A DNA stretch of 64,000 bases from Hahella sp. HNIBRBA332 (GCF_030719035.1 NZ_CP132203.1:4916501-4980500), one strand, 5' to 3'. Counted from the stretch's first letter, positions 45,012 through 54,321 are shown. The notes: a model not told the origin generated them from the sequence alone. Translations and numbers: made by a program.

Positions 45012-45196
45012 ACTTTGCGTCCAGCTCAGAAACACCACAAATAGTTCTCTTTTTGAGCAACTTCCCTCCTTGCGGCACAAGCTGCGTAACTCTTTGTAAA
45101 AAATAAATTTTCCAGTCTGGCTACCTGTTAGGAATAATATGCTATATTTTGTCTGTTAATTATTTTTAATAAAACAACGGGCATTAAGGAATAACT

Positions 45197-45946
45197 ATGA
45201 GCGACGTTTATTCTACTCCGCAATCCAACCTCACTCCGGAGCGTAGTGGAGACCGCAGGTGGGGCTCGCTGGAAGACGGCGTTAACGGCAACTACCACTT
45301 TCGGGTGGGCGAACTGATCAGTGAGGCCTGGGAGCGCACCAGTGGGGCCAAGCTGACAATGATCTTAGCAGGTATTGTTTACTTCGCCGTCATGTTCGGC
45401 GTATCACTGGTTATGGGCTTTGTCGTAGGAATTGTAGGTCCAGACAGCGGTGGCGCTGCTATCGTCTTCGCCATACTAAACCAAATAGTTATCACAGCCG
45501 TATCGCTGCCACTTGGCATGGGTCTATTCATGCTGGGCTTGAAGCGCTCTGTCGATGCGCCTTTAAATGTTGGGGAGGTATTCAACTACTTTAATAAAGC
45601 GCTGCCTTTATTATTAACTGTAATCGTGATGTACATCCTGATTTTCATTGGTTTCATACTGTTAGTAATACCCGGTATTTATTTGGCGGTGAGTTATTAC
45701 TTGGCGCTGCCACTGGTTGTTGAGAAAGATCTGTCAATCTGGCAAGCCCTGGAGGCCTCTCGCAAAGCCATCACCAAACGCTGGTTCGCCGTTTTGGGTC
45801 TGTTCCTGTTGCTGGGCTTGATTAACTTTGTCGCAATGATTCCACTGGGTATTGGCCTGATTTGGACGATCCCCATGAGCATGATCTGCTACGGTGCGCT
45901 GTATCGGAATATCTTCGGCGTTGAAGAGCAAACGATGGCGGGCTAG
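45197..45946 (+). CDS. Multi-spanning membrane protein, DUF975-like
   Basis: This 249-residue protein has a soluble N-terminus of about 50 residues and about six hydrophobic spans. The middle stretch VIPGIYLAVSYYLALPLVVEKDLSIWQALEASRKAITKRWF is typical of small bacterial membrane proteins related to DUF975 and to glycerophosphodiesterase membrane domains. The function is unknown. AAGGA at 45187-45191 is the ribosome-binding site. It is a single gene with a strong terminator. Confidence 0.75.
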   Translation: MSDVYSTPQSNLTPERSGDRRWGSLEDGVNGNYHFRVGELISEAWERTSGAKLTMILAGIVYFAVMFGVSLVMGFVVGIVGPDSGGAAIVFAILNQIVITAVSLPLGMGLFMLGLKRSVDAPLNVGEVFNYFNKALPLLLTVIVMYILIFIGFILLVIPGIYLAVSYYLALPLVVEKDLSIWQALEASRKAITKRWFAVLGLFLLLGLINFVAMIPLGIGLIWTIPMSMICYGALYRNIFGVEEQTMAG

Positions 45947-45968
45947 CCGCCACTCAGCTCCAGGAAAG

Positions 45969-45996
45969 AAAAAGCCAGCGTCATGCTGGCTTTTTT
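45969..45996. terminator. Bidirectional rho-independent terminator
   Basis: AAAAAGCCAGC-GTCAT-GCTGGCTTTTTT has A and T tracts on both sides. It can end the plus-strand membrane protein gene and the minus-strand DUF2721 gene. Confidence 0.93.
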
Positions 45997-46008
45997 ATTA
46001 CGCGGATA

Positions 46009-46398
46009 TCAGAGGTCTTCCAGATTATTCAACTGGATGCTCAACGCAGCGCCAGAGATATGAATCTCCACCAGACAAATAATCAAAGAACCTAACAAAA
46101 ACAATAAACTCCCTCCAAGCAGCCATTCCCCAACATACTCCAACTCCAAAATCAGACTGCCCATGGAAAGCGTACACATAATAAAAGCCATTACTCCCAG
46201 ACTCTGCATCCAGCGAATCAGATGAATCCGCTTCCGCAAATGCAGAATCTGCTGCTTCATATGACGCTCCTTCGTCTCATTCAATTGCTTGTACAAAGAA
46301 CGTATCAACTGAGCGATCACCAGAAAGCGGTTGGTGTAAGCCAATAATAGGAGGGATATGGCTGGAAACAGCAGAGCGGGCGTGGAGATATTCAGCAT
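46009..46398 (-). CDS. DUF2721 membrane protein
   Basis: This 129-residue protein has three hydrophobic spans separated by a charged loop (KQLNETKERHMKQQILHLRKRIHLIRW), as in DUF2721 proteins. The family is found in many bacteria and has no known role. The frame continues upstream to 46422 through a TTG, but the ATG at 46396-46398 starts the family sequence MLNISTPALLFPAISLL. It is a single gene. Confidence 0.85.
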   Translation of the reverse strand: MLNISTPALLFPAISLLLLAYTNRFLVIAQLIRSLYKQLNETKERHMKQQILHLRKRIHLIRWMQSLGVMAFIMCTLSMGSLILELEYVGEWLLGGSLLFLLGSLIICLVEIHISGAALSIQLNNLEDL

Positions 46399-46502
46399 AA
46401 TAGTGCGTGGCGCAAGTCTCAATTTAACAACAAGAGAAAACCATCAAATCACAAAGCGACATGGGGCGCCAGATGGATGAGGCATCGCACAGGGAATGAT
46501 AG

Positions 46503-46532
46503 AAAAGAAAACGGCTCGCAAAGCGAGCCGTT
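46503..46532 (-). terminator. Rho-independent terminator of the bet/cho cluster
   Basis: On the minus strand AACGGCTCGC-TTT-GCGAGCCGTT is followed by TTCTTTTCT, just after the choV stop codon at 46537. This ends transcription of the choline operon. Confidence 0.9.
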
Positions 46533-46536
46533 AAGA

Positions 46537-47715
46537 TCAGTTGTCGTCGAGGTGACGGCCCAGGAGGGCGTGGTAGATGTTCTGGTCGTTGATGACGCCG
46601 GATATTTCCTTTTCGCCACCGACCAATATGGCATGGCCAGTGAAATGGCGGATGGCCACCACGTCCCGCATAAGCGTATCCGCAGGAATGATCGTGGGTA
46701 GCTTTTGCAGGCTTTCCACCTCCTGCTCCGAACTCCAGCGTTGCACGGGGAATACGGCGTCGGCATATCGAACCTGGCTGTCCTCCAGCTTGTCCGCCGT
46801 TTTCAGCCAATAGTCGTAGCGCTTACTGACGCAGATTTCATCCGCCACCTTTTCCGCCGTCGTCAGCGGACGCATCAGCGATTGCGCAAGCAGCACATTG
46901 ACCGGATTGGTGTGCGATACAAAACTGCGCACATAATCATTGGCGGGATTCAACACTATGTTTTCCGGCGTGTCATGCTGCACGATGCATCCGTCTTTCA
47001 TAATGGCGATATGGTTGCCGAGCTTCAGCGCCTCATCCAGATCGTGGCTGACGAAGATCACCGTTTTGTTCAGTTTCTCCTGCAAGCGCAGCAATTCATC
47101 CTGTAGCTGATTTCGGATCAGCGGGTCCAGTGCGGAAAAGGGTTCATCCATTAGGATGATGTCGGACTCCATCGCCAGCGCCCGCGCCAAACCAACCCGT
47201 TGCTGCATACCGCCGGACAGCTCGCCGGGCTTGGTGTCGCGCCATTGCGCCAGTCCCACCAGCTCAAGTTGCTCATCCACCCTCTTTCTCACCTGAGCAC
47301 GGTTCATGCCTTTCATTTCCAGGCCGAAAGCGACATTCTCTCCCACCGTCAGCCAAGGCATTAGTGCGAACTTCTGAAACACCATGGTGATGCGCTCCAG
47401 CCGCAGCTTACGCTGCTGCTCGACAGGCAGGGCGAAGAAGTCCTGCTCGCCTTCTTCCGTGGTGATGAGCACCTGCCCTCGGGCCACTTGATTCAAGCCG
47501 TTCGCTGTGCGCAACAAACTGGACTTACCGGAGCCGGACAGCCCCATCAGCACACAGATTTCGCCCTTTTCCACTCTCAGGCTGGCGTTATTGACGGCGA
47601 CGGTGTGTCCGGTGCGGTCGAGAATCGCTTCCCGATCCTGGCCTTCATCCAGCAGAGCGATAGCCTGCTGAGGCTGGTCGCCGAACACCACGTCTACGTT
47701 TTTAAACTCAATCAT
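46537..47715 (-). CDS. choV: Choline ABC transporter ATPase ChoV
   Basis: This 392-residue ATPase of the ProV/OpuA family drives choline uptake. Walker A is GLSGSGKSS, the signature LSGGMQQRVGLARALA, and Walker B IILMDEPFSALDP. A C-terminal CBS-type regulatory region (about 285-390) includes AIRHFTGHAILVGGEKEISGVI. The long insertion after the first strand (DEGQDREAILDRTG) is typical of ChoV. It is the last gene of the cluster, 45 bases after choW. Confidence 0.92.
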   Translation of the reverse strand: MIEFKNVDVVFGDQPQQAIALLDEGQDREAILDRTGHTVAVNNASLRVEKGEICVLMGLSGSGKSSLLRTANGLNQVARGQVLITTEEGEQDFFALPVEQQRKLRLERITMVFQKFALMPWLTVGENVAFGLEMKGMNRAQVRKRVDEQLELVGLAQWRDTKPGELSGGMQQRVGLARALAMESDIILMDEPFSALDPLIRNQLQDELLRLQEKLNKTVIFVSHDLDEALKLGNHIAIMKDGCIVQHDTPENIVLNPANDYVRSFVSHTNPVNVLLAQSLMRPLTTAEKVADEICVSKRYDYWLKTADKLEDSQVRYADAVFPVQRWSSEQEVESLQKLPTIIPADTLMRDVVAIRHFTGHAILVGGEKEISGVINDQNIYHALLGRHLDDN

Positions 47716-47760
47716 GGCAATTGCCCACTACTTTTTCAGCAGAGACCAAGCGCAGCGCGC

Positions 47761-48606
47761 TCAGGCTCTTTTAAACAGTCTGTCCAATAAAATGGCGATC
47801 AGTACGATAGCCAGCCCGGCTTCAAATCCAGTGGCGATATCCACCGTATTCAAGGCGCGCACCACCGGTTTGCCCAGTCCGTCGGCGCCGACCAGGGCGG
47901 CGATGACCACCATGGACAAAGACAGCATGATGCACTGAGTGACGCCCGCCATAATGCTAGACATCGCTGCGGGTATCTCTACTTTCAGCAGTAACACGCT
48001 GGGTTTGCAGCCAAACGCTTTGCCCGCTTCCAATAATTCTTCCGGCACCTGTGTAATGCCCAAGTGAGTCAGGCGGATTGGCGCGGCGATAGCGAAGATC
48101 ACGGTTGAAATCAGGCCAGGCACCACTCCCAGACCAAATAACGTCAGGGTCGGTATCAGATAAACAAAGGTCGGGATCGTCTGCATCAAGTCCAGCAAGG
48201 GCCGCATGCCACGATACAACCAGGGACGATGCGCGGCGGCGATGCCGATAGGAACGCCGAACAGCACGCAGAACCCGGTCGCAAACAGGACCAAAGCCAG
48301 TGTTTCGATCGTCTCCTCCCAGTACCCCATATTCCAGATGAGGCCCAGAGCGATCAGTGCGAACAAAGGCGATGACCAATTGCGATGACGCCAAGCGGCG
48401 AAAGCCACAATGGCGGCGATAAATAACCAGGGCGGTGCAAACAGCAGCGCTTCGGTGAGCCCCTGGATCAGGTATTCCAGACAAACGGCGACGCCGTCGA
48501 AGAAGGCGCCGCCATGGTCGATGAGCACATCGACCAGGCTTTCCATCCAATCGCCGACTGGCAGTTTGTAGCTGCTGAGAGCGCTTAAATTACTACTCCA
48601 GTCCAT
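47761..48606 (-). CDS. choW: Choline ABC transporter permease ChoW
   Basis: This 281-residue inner-membrane permease has about seven spans and the ProW-like motif PEELLEAGKAFGCKPSVLLLKVEIPAAM, which contacts ChoV. The N-terminal Trp-rich segment (PPWLFIAAIVAFAAWRHRNW) fits the family. It lies 12 bases after choX. Confidence 0.92.
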   Translation of the reverse strand: MDWSSNLSALSSYKLPVGDWMESLVDVLIDHGGAFFDGVAVCLEYLIQGLTEALLFAPPWLFIAAIVAFAAWRHRNWSSPLFALIALGLIWNMGYWEETIETLALVLFATGFCVLFGVPIGIAAAHRPWLYRGMRPLLDLMQTIPTFVYLIPTLTLFGLGVVPGLISTVIFAIAAPIRLTHLGITQVPEELLEAGKAFGCKPSVLLLKVEIPAAMSSIMAGVTQCIMLSLSMVVIAALVGADGLGKPVVRALNTVDIATGFEAGLAIVLIAILLDRLFKRA

Positions 48607-48618
48607 ACCTGCGCCTGC

Positions 48619-49557
48619 TTACATCAGGTCCAGGTGTTTTTTCACTGCCGGCGCCGCTGGCTTGCCGTCAATGGTTTTCACGCCCTGCAACCAGGCTTCG
48701 ACGCTGTCGAAGTTTTCTTTCAACCAGGCTTTGGCCGCCGCTTCAGGCTTTTTCTTGTCATCCAGAATAGCGCCCATGACTTCGTTTTCCATTTCCAGGG
48801 AAAACTCCAGGTTGTTCAGCAGTTGCGCCAGGTTACCGCACTCATTCATCAAGCCTTTGCGCACATTGGTGAATACAGACGCGCCGCCGAAGTTGGGGCC
48901 GAAGTAGTCATCGCCGCCGCTGAGATAGGTCAGCTCAAAGTTGGCGTTCATCGGATGCGGCTCCCAGGCCAGGAACACAATCCACTCTTTACGCTTGACG
49001 GCTCTTTTCAGCTGCGACAGCATGCCTGCTTCACTGGACTCCACCACTTTGAACTCCTTCAGGGCGAAAGCGTTTTTATCGATCATGTCCTGAATCAGAC
49101 GGTTGCCGTCATTGCCAGGCTCAATGCCGTAAATACGGTCTTTGAACTTATCCGCGTGCTTGGCGATATCCGCGAAAGTCTTCACGCCCGCTTCCGCCAC
49201 ATAGGAAGGCACCGCCAACGTGTACTTGGCGCCGTCCAGGTTCTTACCGACGACTTCAACGGACTTGTTTTCCACATAGGGGCGGATATCCGCTTCCATG
49301 GTCGGCATCCAGTTGCCCAGGAATACGTCCACATCGCCATTCTCCAGCGACTTGTAAGTCACCGGCACAGACAGTAACTGGGATTCTGTGGAATAGCCCA
49401 GCCCCTGTAGAATGACGGAGGTCAACGCGGTAGTCGCAGTGATGTCAGTCCAGCCGACATCCGCAAAAGTGACTTCTTTGCAGCTTTGCGCGCTGTAGGC
49501 GTTAACACTCGTCAATAACATCAGACCGCTGATTAACAGTCGCTTGAAGTGGTTCAT
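48619..49557 (-). CDS. choX: Choline-binding periplasmic protein ChoX
   Basis: This 312-residue protein has a signal peptide (LLISGLMLLTSVNAYSA) and the QAC/glycine-betaine-binding fold. CKEVTFADVGWTDITATT and VFLGNWMPTMEADI contain the aromatic residues of the quaternary ammonium cage. An ATG at 49575 is in frame; the ATG at 49557 has AGAGGA upstream and precedes the signal peptide, so it is used. It is preceded by betA with a 66-base gap. Confidence 0.93.
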   Translation of the reverse strand: MNHFKRLLISGLMLLTSVNAYSAQSCKEVTFADVGWTDITATTALTSVILQGLGYSTESQLLSVPVTYKSLENGDVDVFLGNWMPTMEADIRPYVENKSVEVVGKNLDGAKYTLAVPSYVAEAGVKTFADIAKHADKFKDRIYGIEPGNDGNRLIQDMIDKNAFALKEFKVVESSEAGMLSQLKRAVKRKEWIVFLAWEPHPMNANFELTYLSGGDDYFGPNFGGASVFTNVRKGLMNECGNLAQLLNNLEFSLEMENEVMGAILDDKKKPEAAAKAWLKENFDSVEAWLQGVKTIDGKPAAPAVKKHLDLM

Positions 49558-49623
49558 TATTTTTCCTCTCTTCAATCGTTCCAGAAATGGTTGGGGTCCG
49601 CCCTCTCAATAGGACGGCCTTGG

Positions 49624-51300
49624 CTACCGCTGCTTGTTCGCGTAGTCGGGATGAATCCAGACTGGCGCGTCGCTGGGCGGCAGCATCGAAACACCAAGAA
49701 TGTGATCGGCGCACTTTTCGGCCATCATAATGGTCGGCGCATTCAGGTTGCCGCTGACGATACTGGGCATGATGGACGCATCCACCACCCTCAGCCCCTC
49801 AACGCCTCTGACTTGCGCCTCGGCATTCACCACCGCCATGGGGTCGTCATCCGCCCCCATTTTGCAGGTACAGGAGGGGTGGTAAGCGCTATCAGCCCTC
49901 TCACGGATGAATGCATCTATTTGCTCGTCGCTCGTCACCGCCGGGCCAGGACGCAGCTCTTCGCCACGGAATGGATCGAACGCTTGTTGCGCGAAAATCT
50001 CCCGGGTCAGCTTCACGCACTGACGCATTTCCCAGCGATCGCGCTCCGTCGCCAGATAGTTCGGCTCCAACAGCGGATGCTTACGCGGATCGCGGGAGAG
50101 AATCTTCAGATAACCTGTCGACGTTGGCCGCATAGGGCCCACATGGGCCTGATAGGCGTGCAGCTGCGGGTCCACGCGCCCGTGGTCGATCACCTGCGAC
50201 GGCAGGAAGTGGTATTGGATATCCGGATGCTTCACGCCCGCTTCAGTGCGGATAAAACCGCCCGCTTCCAGGTGCGCGGTGCGGCAGGCGCCACTGTCGT
50301 GATTCAGGAACCACTTCACGCCTTCCAGTGTCTTACGGGGCTGCTTGGTGTAGGTGTACAGAGTCAACGGTTGCGCACACGCTTGCTGAACATAGAACTC
50401 CAGGTGATCCTGCAGGTTCTGGCCAACGCCGGGAACGTGCGCAACTACTGGAATGCCCAGAGACTGCAACTGTGTTTCATCGCCGATGCCGGACAGCATT
50501 AACGTCTGCGGCGAGTTAATGGCGCCGCCGGACAAAATGACTTCACGCTCCGCTTTCACCTTGATCAGCGCGCCGTTTTGTTCGTACTCAACGCCAATGC
50601 AGCGGCCTTTGTCGAATAACAGACGGGTCACCATCGCGCCGGTCTCGGCCGTCAGGTTGGGCCGAGATAAAGCCGGACGCAAATACGCCTGCGCTGCGCT
50701 CCAGCGTTTGCCGTGCTTGATGGTCATATCCATCACGCCCACGCCTTCCTGCTGATAGCCGTTCATGTCTTCGGTGTAGGGATAGCCGGCTTCCATCCCT
50801 GCTTTGATGAACGCGTCGAACAAGGGATTCTTTTCGTCACCGGTATGCACGTTCAAAGGGCCGGCGTTGCCGCGATAGGCGTCGCCGCCGCGCTCACGGG
50901 TTTCCGCCTTACGAAAATAAGGCAGCACGTCTTTATACGCCCAGCCCTTGGCGCCTTCTTCTTCCCAGCGGTCGTAATCCAGCGCATGTCCACGGATATA
51001 CACCATGGCGTTGAGGGCGGAACCGCCGCCCCACACTCTTCCCCGCGGCCAATACAGGCGGCGATTGTTCATGAACGCCTGGGGTTCGGTGTGGTAATAC
51101 CAGTTGTACTTGTCGTCCGCCAGATTGAAAGTCAGTGCGGCGGGCATGTGAATCTTCCAGGTATCGTCTTTGCGGCCCGCTTCCAGCGCCAGCACATTGA
51201 ACTTGCCGCTTTCGGACAAGCGATTGGCCAGTACGCACCCAGCGGAGCCGGTCCCGACGATGATGTAATCAAAACTATTGGTAAACTGCTTGTCAGCCAT
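49624..51300 (-). CDS. betA: Choline dehydrogenase BetA
   Basis: This 558-residue GMC-family FAD enzyme oxidises choline to betaine aldehyde at the membrane. The FAD motif FDYIIVGTGSAGCVLANRL, the GMC signature GRVWGGGSALNAMVYIRG and the second signature SGGAINSPQTLMLSGIG are present. The C-terminal VVDASIMPSIVSGNLNAPTIMMAEK carries the conserved His/Asn region. Length is as expected. It lies 9 bases after betB. Confidence 0.96.
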   Translation of the reverse strand: MADKQFTNSFDYIIVGTGSAGCVLANRLSESGKFNVLALEAGRKDDTWKIHMPAALTFNLADDKYNWYYHTEPQAFMNNRRLYWPRGRVWGGGSALNAMVYIRGHALDYDRWEEEGAKGWAYKDVLPYFRKAETRERGGDAYRGNAGPLNVHTGDEKNPLFDAFIKAGMEAGYPYTEDMNGYQQEGVGVMDMTIKHGKRWSAAQAYLRPALSRPNLTAETGAMVTRLLFDKGRCIGVEYEQNGALIKVKAEREVILSGGAINSPQTLMLSGIGDETQLQSLGIPVVAHVPGVGQNLQDHLEFYVQQACAQPLTLYTYTKQPRKTLEGVKWFLNHDSGACRTAHLEAGGFIRTEAGVKHPDIQYHFLPSQVIDHGRVDPQLHAYQAHVGPMRPTSTGYLKILSRDPRKHPLLEPNYLATERDRWEMRQCVKLTREIFAQQAFDPFRGEELRPGPAVTSDEQIDAFIRERADSAYHPSCTCKMGADDDPMAVVNAEAQVRGVEGLRVVDASIMPSIVSGNLNAPTIMMAEKCADHILGVSMLPPSDAPVWIHPDYANKQR

Positions 51301-51309
51301 AACGCTCGC

Positions 51310-52773
51310 TCAAAAAGGTGATTCCAGGTCCGTCATGCCGACGTAGACGGCCTTCAGTTGGGTGTAATGATTCAGGGTGGCCATGCCGTTTTCGCGGCCG
51401 ATGCCGGATTGCTTGTAGCCGCCTACCGGCATCTCCGCCGGCGAATAGCCAAAGCTGTTAATCCAGCAGATCCCCGCCTGCAGCCTGCCGATCACACGGT
51501 GGGCGCGACGGATGTCATTGGTGAACACTGCGGCGGCCAGACCATATTCCGTATCGTTGGCGCGCCGAATGACTTCTTCTTCGTCCTCAAAGCTGAGCAC
51601 ACTCATGACGGGCCCGAATATCTCTTCCCGCACGATGCTCATGTCATCGCGACAGTCGGCGAATACCGTGGGGGCGACGAAATAGCCGTCCTCTACACCT
51701 TGCGGGCGCACCCGCTCGCCGCCGCAGATGAGCCTTGCGCCTTGCTGTTTGCCCAGTTCGATGTAGCCCATGACTTTTTCCAGGTGCGGCGTGGAGATCA
51801 ACGCCCCCAGATTGGTGTCGGGATGCATGGGGTCGCCAATGCGCACATTACTTTCGACGCGCTCTTTCACTCGCGTCAGAAAACGGTCGTAAATCTCTTT
51901 GTGCACAAACACGCGCGTGCCGTGGGTGCAGACTTCGCCCTGGGTGTAGAAGTTTCCGAGCAGGGCGGCGGAGACGGCGTTTTCCAGATCGCAATCATTA
52001 AAAATCACCAGCGGAGACTTGCCGCCCAACTCCATGGTTACGTCTTTCAGGGTGGCGGCGGAGTCCGCCATCACCTTCTTGCCTGTTCCCACTTCACCGG
52101 TGAAGGAGACTTTGGCGATACCCGGGTGGGCGGTCAGCATGCGACCCACGCGATGATCGCCCTGCACTACGTTGAAAACGCCGGCGGGAACGCCCGCCTC
52201 GATAAAAATCTCCGCCAGCTTCAAGGCGCCCAACGGGGTTTCCTCAGAAGGCTTGAACACCATCGCATTGCCCGCCGCCAAAGCGGGCGCAGATTTCCAA
52301 CAGGCGATCTGCAAGGGGTAATTCCAGGCGCCGATGCCGGCGCAGACGCCTAACGGCTCCCGGCGCGTGTAGTAAAAATCTTCGCCCAGGGATTGCTGAT
52401 TACCTTCGATAGACGCCGCCAGACCAGCGAAAAACTCAATACTGTCAGCGCCGGTCACTACATCCACGACACTTGCTTCCTGCCAGGGCTTGCCGGTATC
52501 CAATACTTCGATGCGCGCCAGCTCGTCGTTTCTTTCCCGTAACAAGGACACGGCTTTCTGCAACACGCGTCCCCGTTGCATGCCGGTCATCGCGGACCAT
52601 TCGGCAAACCCGCGCTGCGATGACTCCACCGCCGCCTGCACCAGACTTTCGCAAGCCTGTTCAACGCGGTAAATCAGTTCGCCTGTAGCGGGATTCACCA
52701 CATCGAAGGTCTCGTTCGATGTGGACGCCCGATAAGCGCCGTCAACAAAAGACTGATAAACAGGAATGCTCAT
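51310..52773 (-). CDS. betB: Betaine aldehyde dehydrogenase BetB
   Basis: This 487-residue aldehyde dehydrogenase makes glycine betaine. The NAD fold, catalytic Glu in TMELGGKSPLVIF and catalytic Cys in QGEVCTHGTRVFV are present. It overlaps betI by 4 bases and precedes betA, forming the normal betIBA order. Confidence 0.97.
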   Translation of the reverse strand: MSIPVYQSFVDGAYRASTSNETFDVVNPATGELIYRVEQACESLVQAAVESSQRGFAEWSAMTGMQRGRVLQKAVSLLRERNDELARIEVLDTGKPWQEASVVDVVTGADSIEFFAGLAASIEGNQQSLGEDFYYTRREPLGVCAGIGAWNYPLQIACWKSAPALAAGNAMVFKPSEETPLGALKLAEIFIEAGVPAGVFNVVQGDHRVGRMLTAHPGIAKVSFTGEVGTGKKVMADSAATLKDVTMELGGKSPLVIFNDCDLENAVSAALLGNFYTQGEVCTHGTRVFVHKEIYDRFLTRVKERVESNVRIGDPMHPDTNLGALISTPHLEKVMGYIELGKQQGARLICGGERVRPQGVEDGYFVAPTVFADCRDDMSIVREEIFGPVMSVLSFEDEEEVIRRANDTEYGLAAAVFTNDIRRAHRVIGRLQAGICWINSFGYSPAEMPVGGYKQSGIGRENGMATLNHYTQLKAVYVGMTDLESPF

Positions 52774-53366
52774 GCTTTGTGTTTTCCTTCAAACAACTCA
52801 CTTACGTAGTTCTTACAAATGCGCTCCGCCTGTACGACGGACAATCCGCCGGAACTGAGCGCGCTGCGCAGCCACAAACCATCGATCAGGGCGGCGATGG
52901 CGTGGGCCTGATCCTCGACCTGGGAAGGCGGCAGGATTTCCCGCAGGCTTACTTTCAAATTGGAGAACAATCGCCGTTCATTGACCCTTTGTAATCGAGC
53001 CAGTCGCGGGTCATGCATCGCCTGAGCCCAGAAGGCCATCCAGGTTTTCGCCGCGCGCTCGCTGACCTGCAGCTTGCTGAAGTTGGCTTCGACAATGGAA
53101 AGAAGGCGGCTGTGAGGCGAGCCGTTCGTGGATTTGGCCAGTTCTTTCAGCAGGGACTCTTTTAGCGCCCCCAGCAGATAGCGCACGGTGGCCTCCATCA
53201 GCGCCTGCTTACCACCGAAGTAATGACTGATGATGCCGGTGGAGACCCCTGCATAACGACTGATGGAGTTAATAGTCGTGCCCTGAATGCCATAAGCCTC
53301 CACGGACTTAAGGGTGGCCTCGATAAGCTGCTCTTTTTTCTCTGCTTCGACGACGATTTTGGGCAT
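52770..53366 (-). CDS. betI: TetR-family choline-responsive repressor BetI
   Basis: This 198-residue regulator has an N-terminal TetR helix-turn-helix (about 8-55: TTINSISRYAGVSTGIISHYFGGK) and a C-terminal ligand domain containing KTWMAFWAQAMHDPRLARLQRVN, as in BetI. It represses its own operon and is relieved by choline. It is the first gene of betIBA-choXWV, and the operator lies just upstream of its start codon. Confidence 0.95.
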   Translation of the reverse strand: MPKIVVEAEKKEQLIEATLKSVEAYGIQGTTINSISRYAGVSTGIISHYFGGKQALMEATVRYLLGALKESLLKELAKSTNGSPHSRLLSIVEANFSKLQVSERAAKTWMAFWAQAMHDPRLARLQRVNERRLFSNLKVSLREILPPSQVEDQAHAIAALIDGLWLRSALSSGGLSVVQAERICKNYVSELFEGKHKA

Positions 53367-53372
53367 TTTTTA

Positions 53373-53392
53373 TTGATTGAATGTTCAATTAA
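53373..53392 (-). promoter_or_regulatory. BetI-type operator upstream of betI
   Basis: The near-perfect inverted repeat has the core ATTGAA-TG-TTCAAT, flanked by TTG and TAA. It is centred about 17 bases before the betI start codon. It agrees with the BetI box as remembered (ATTGAACGTTCAAT), with one different central base. It would block transcription of the whole cluster. Confidence 0.75.
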
Positions 53393-53700
53393 AAACACAC
53401 CCTAATAGTTTGAATTCAATATTTCAATTTTGAAAAACAAGACAAGACAGCCAACGCGCCTAACGAAAAGCAGATTAATTTACTTTAATTACAAATAATT
53501 AGGCGATAACTTCAGAAATGGATTCGCTTATTGTAATTTTTTGTAACAGTACGATATTTAGCACTCTAATTAGAAAAGAAGCCGAATTTCCAAATTTACT
53601 TTGAATAGCAACAATCTCTCAAAGAAGAGCTGACAAGAAGTGGATGCACGACAGGGGAGAAACAGAGAAACAGAAATTATCTCAGCGTCAGCCAGACACC
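53393..53700. other. AT-rich intergenic region between betI and the HxlR gene
   Basis: About 310 bases hold no gene. The region is distinctly AT-rich and must contain the bet promoter, but no single best -35/-10 pair stands out. No repeat longer than the operator was found. Confidence 0.4.
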
Positions 53701-53731
53701 GATAAAGGCGCCAGATGTCGCGCCTCTGGCT
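53701..53731 (-). terminator. Terminator-like hairpin after the HxlR gene
   Basis: On the minus strand GCCAGA...TCTGGC is followed by GCCTTTAT, starting right at the stop codon of the HxlR gene. The T tract is short. Confidence 0.5.
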
Positions 53732-54208
53732 TTACTCGCCAGCCTTCTTCGCCAATGCGTTGAGCCCAGGACCCAGCATAGGTTTCACAGACTTGGCGTC
53801 AATCGGTTCGCCACATTCAGAGCAGATCAGCGTGGCCGTCATCTTCTTGCCGCAGCCCAGGTGGACATACTCCACCGGCGGACCCGCATCGCCGGCCATA
53901 TATTTGTCGCCCCACCCCGCCATAGCGAGAATTACGGGGTACAAATCCATCCCCTTGCGGGTGAGCCTATACTCATAACGGGCCGGGCTCTCCTGGTACA
54001 GCGCTTTACGCAGCACGCCGCTCTCCACCAGCTTATTCAGTCGATCCGACAGGCGATGGCGCGTGATCTCCAGGCGCTTTTGAAACTGCTCAAAACGACG
54101 CACGCCCAGAAACGCTTCGCGAATGACCAGCAGGGTCCAGCGGTCGCCGATGACAGATAAAGTGCGTGCGATTGAACAAGGGATATCTTGGATTTCATTC
54201 CAGCGCAT
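53732..54208 (-). CDS. HxlR-family winged-helix transcriptional regulator
   Basis: This 158-residue protein has the HxlR signature: CSIARTLSVIGDRWTLLVIREAFLGVRRFEQF, then RHRLSDRLNKLVESGVLRK and the wing YEYRLTRKGMDLYPVI. Its C-terminal 50 residues add a CxxC motif (LICSECGEP) plus one further Cys (LGCGKK), possibly metal- or redox-linked. It is divergent from a molybdopterin oxidoreductase gene. Two similar inverted repeats lie in the shared region, so it likely regulates that gene. Confidence 0.9.
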   Translation of the reverse strand: MRWNEIQDIPCSIARTLSVIGDRWTLLVIREAFLGVRRFEQFQKRLEITRHRLSDRLNKLVESGVLRKALYQESPARYEYRLTRKGMDLYPVILAMAGWGDKYMAGDAGPPVEYVHLGCGKKMTATLICSECGEPIDAKSVKPMLGPGLNALAKKAGE

Positions 54209-54270
54209 AGGTGAGTACGGCGTCTTATCTGGGTTAGCGGAGGAGAAATGGAGAATGACGGAAGTATAGC

Positions 54271-54299
54271 TTTACAGGTTCCAGTTTGGAATTTACTAT
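54271..54299 (+). promoter_or_regulatory. Sigma-70 promoter of the molybdopterin oxidoreductase gene
   Basis: TTTACA and TACTAT are separated by exactly 17 bases. The spacer is almost filled by the inverted repeat at 54279-54291, so a repressor bound there would block polymerase. Confidence 0.65.
54279..54291. promoter_or_regulatory. Putative HxlR operator 1
   Basis: TTCCA-GTT-TGGAA is a perfect inverted repeat inside the promoter spacer. It shares the pattern GTTCCAnnnT(G/A)GAA with a second site 28 bases downstream. Confidence 0.55.
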
Positions 54300-54306
54300 T
54301 TTTAAA

Positions 54307-54321
54307 GTTCCAAAATAGAAC
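54307..54321. promoter_or_regulatory. Putative HxlR operator 2
   Basis: GTTCCAAAATAGAAC is an inverted repeat (GTTC...GAAC) related to operator 1. It lies just after the expected transcription start and before the ribosome-binding site. Confidence 0.5.
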
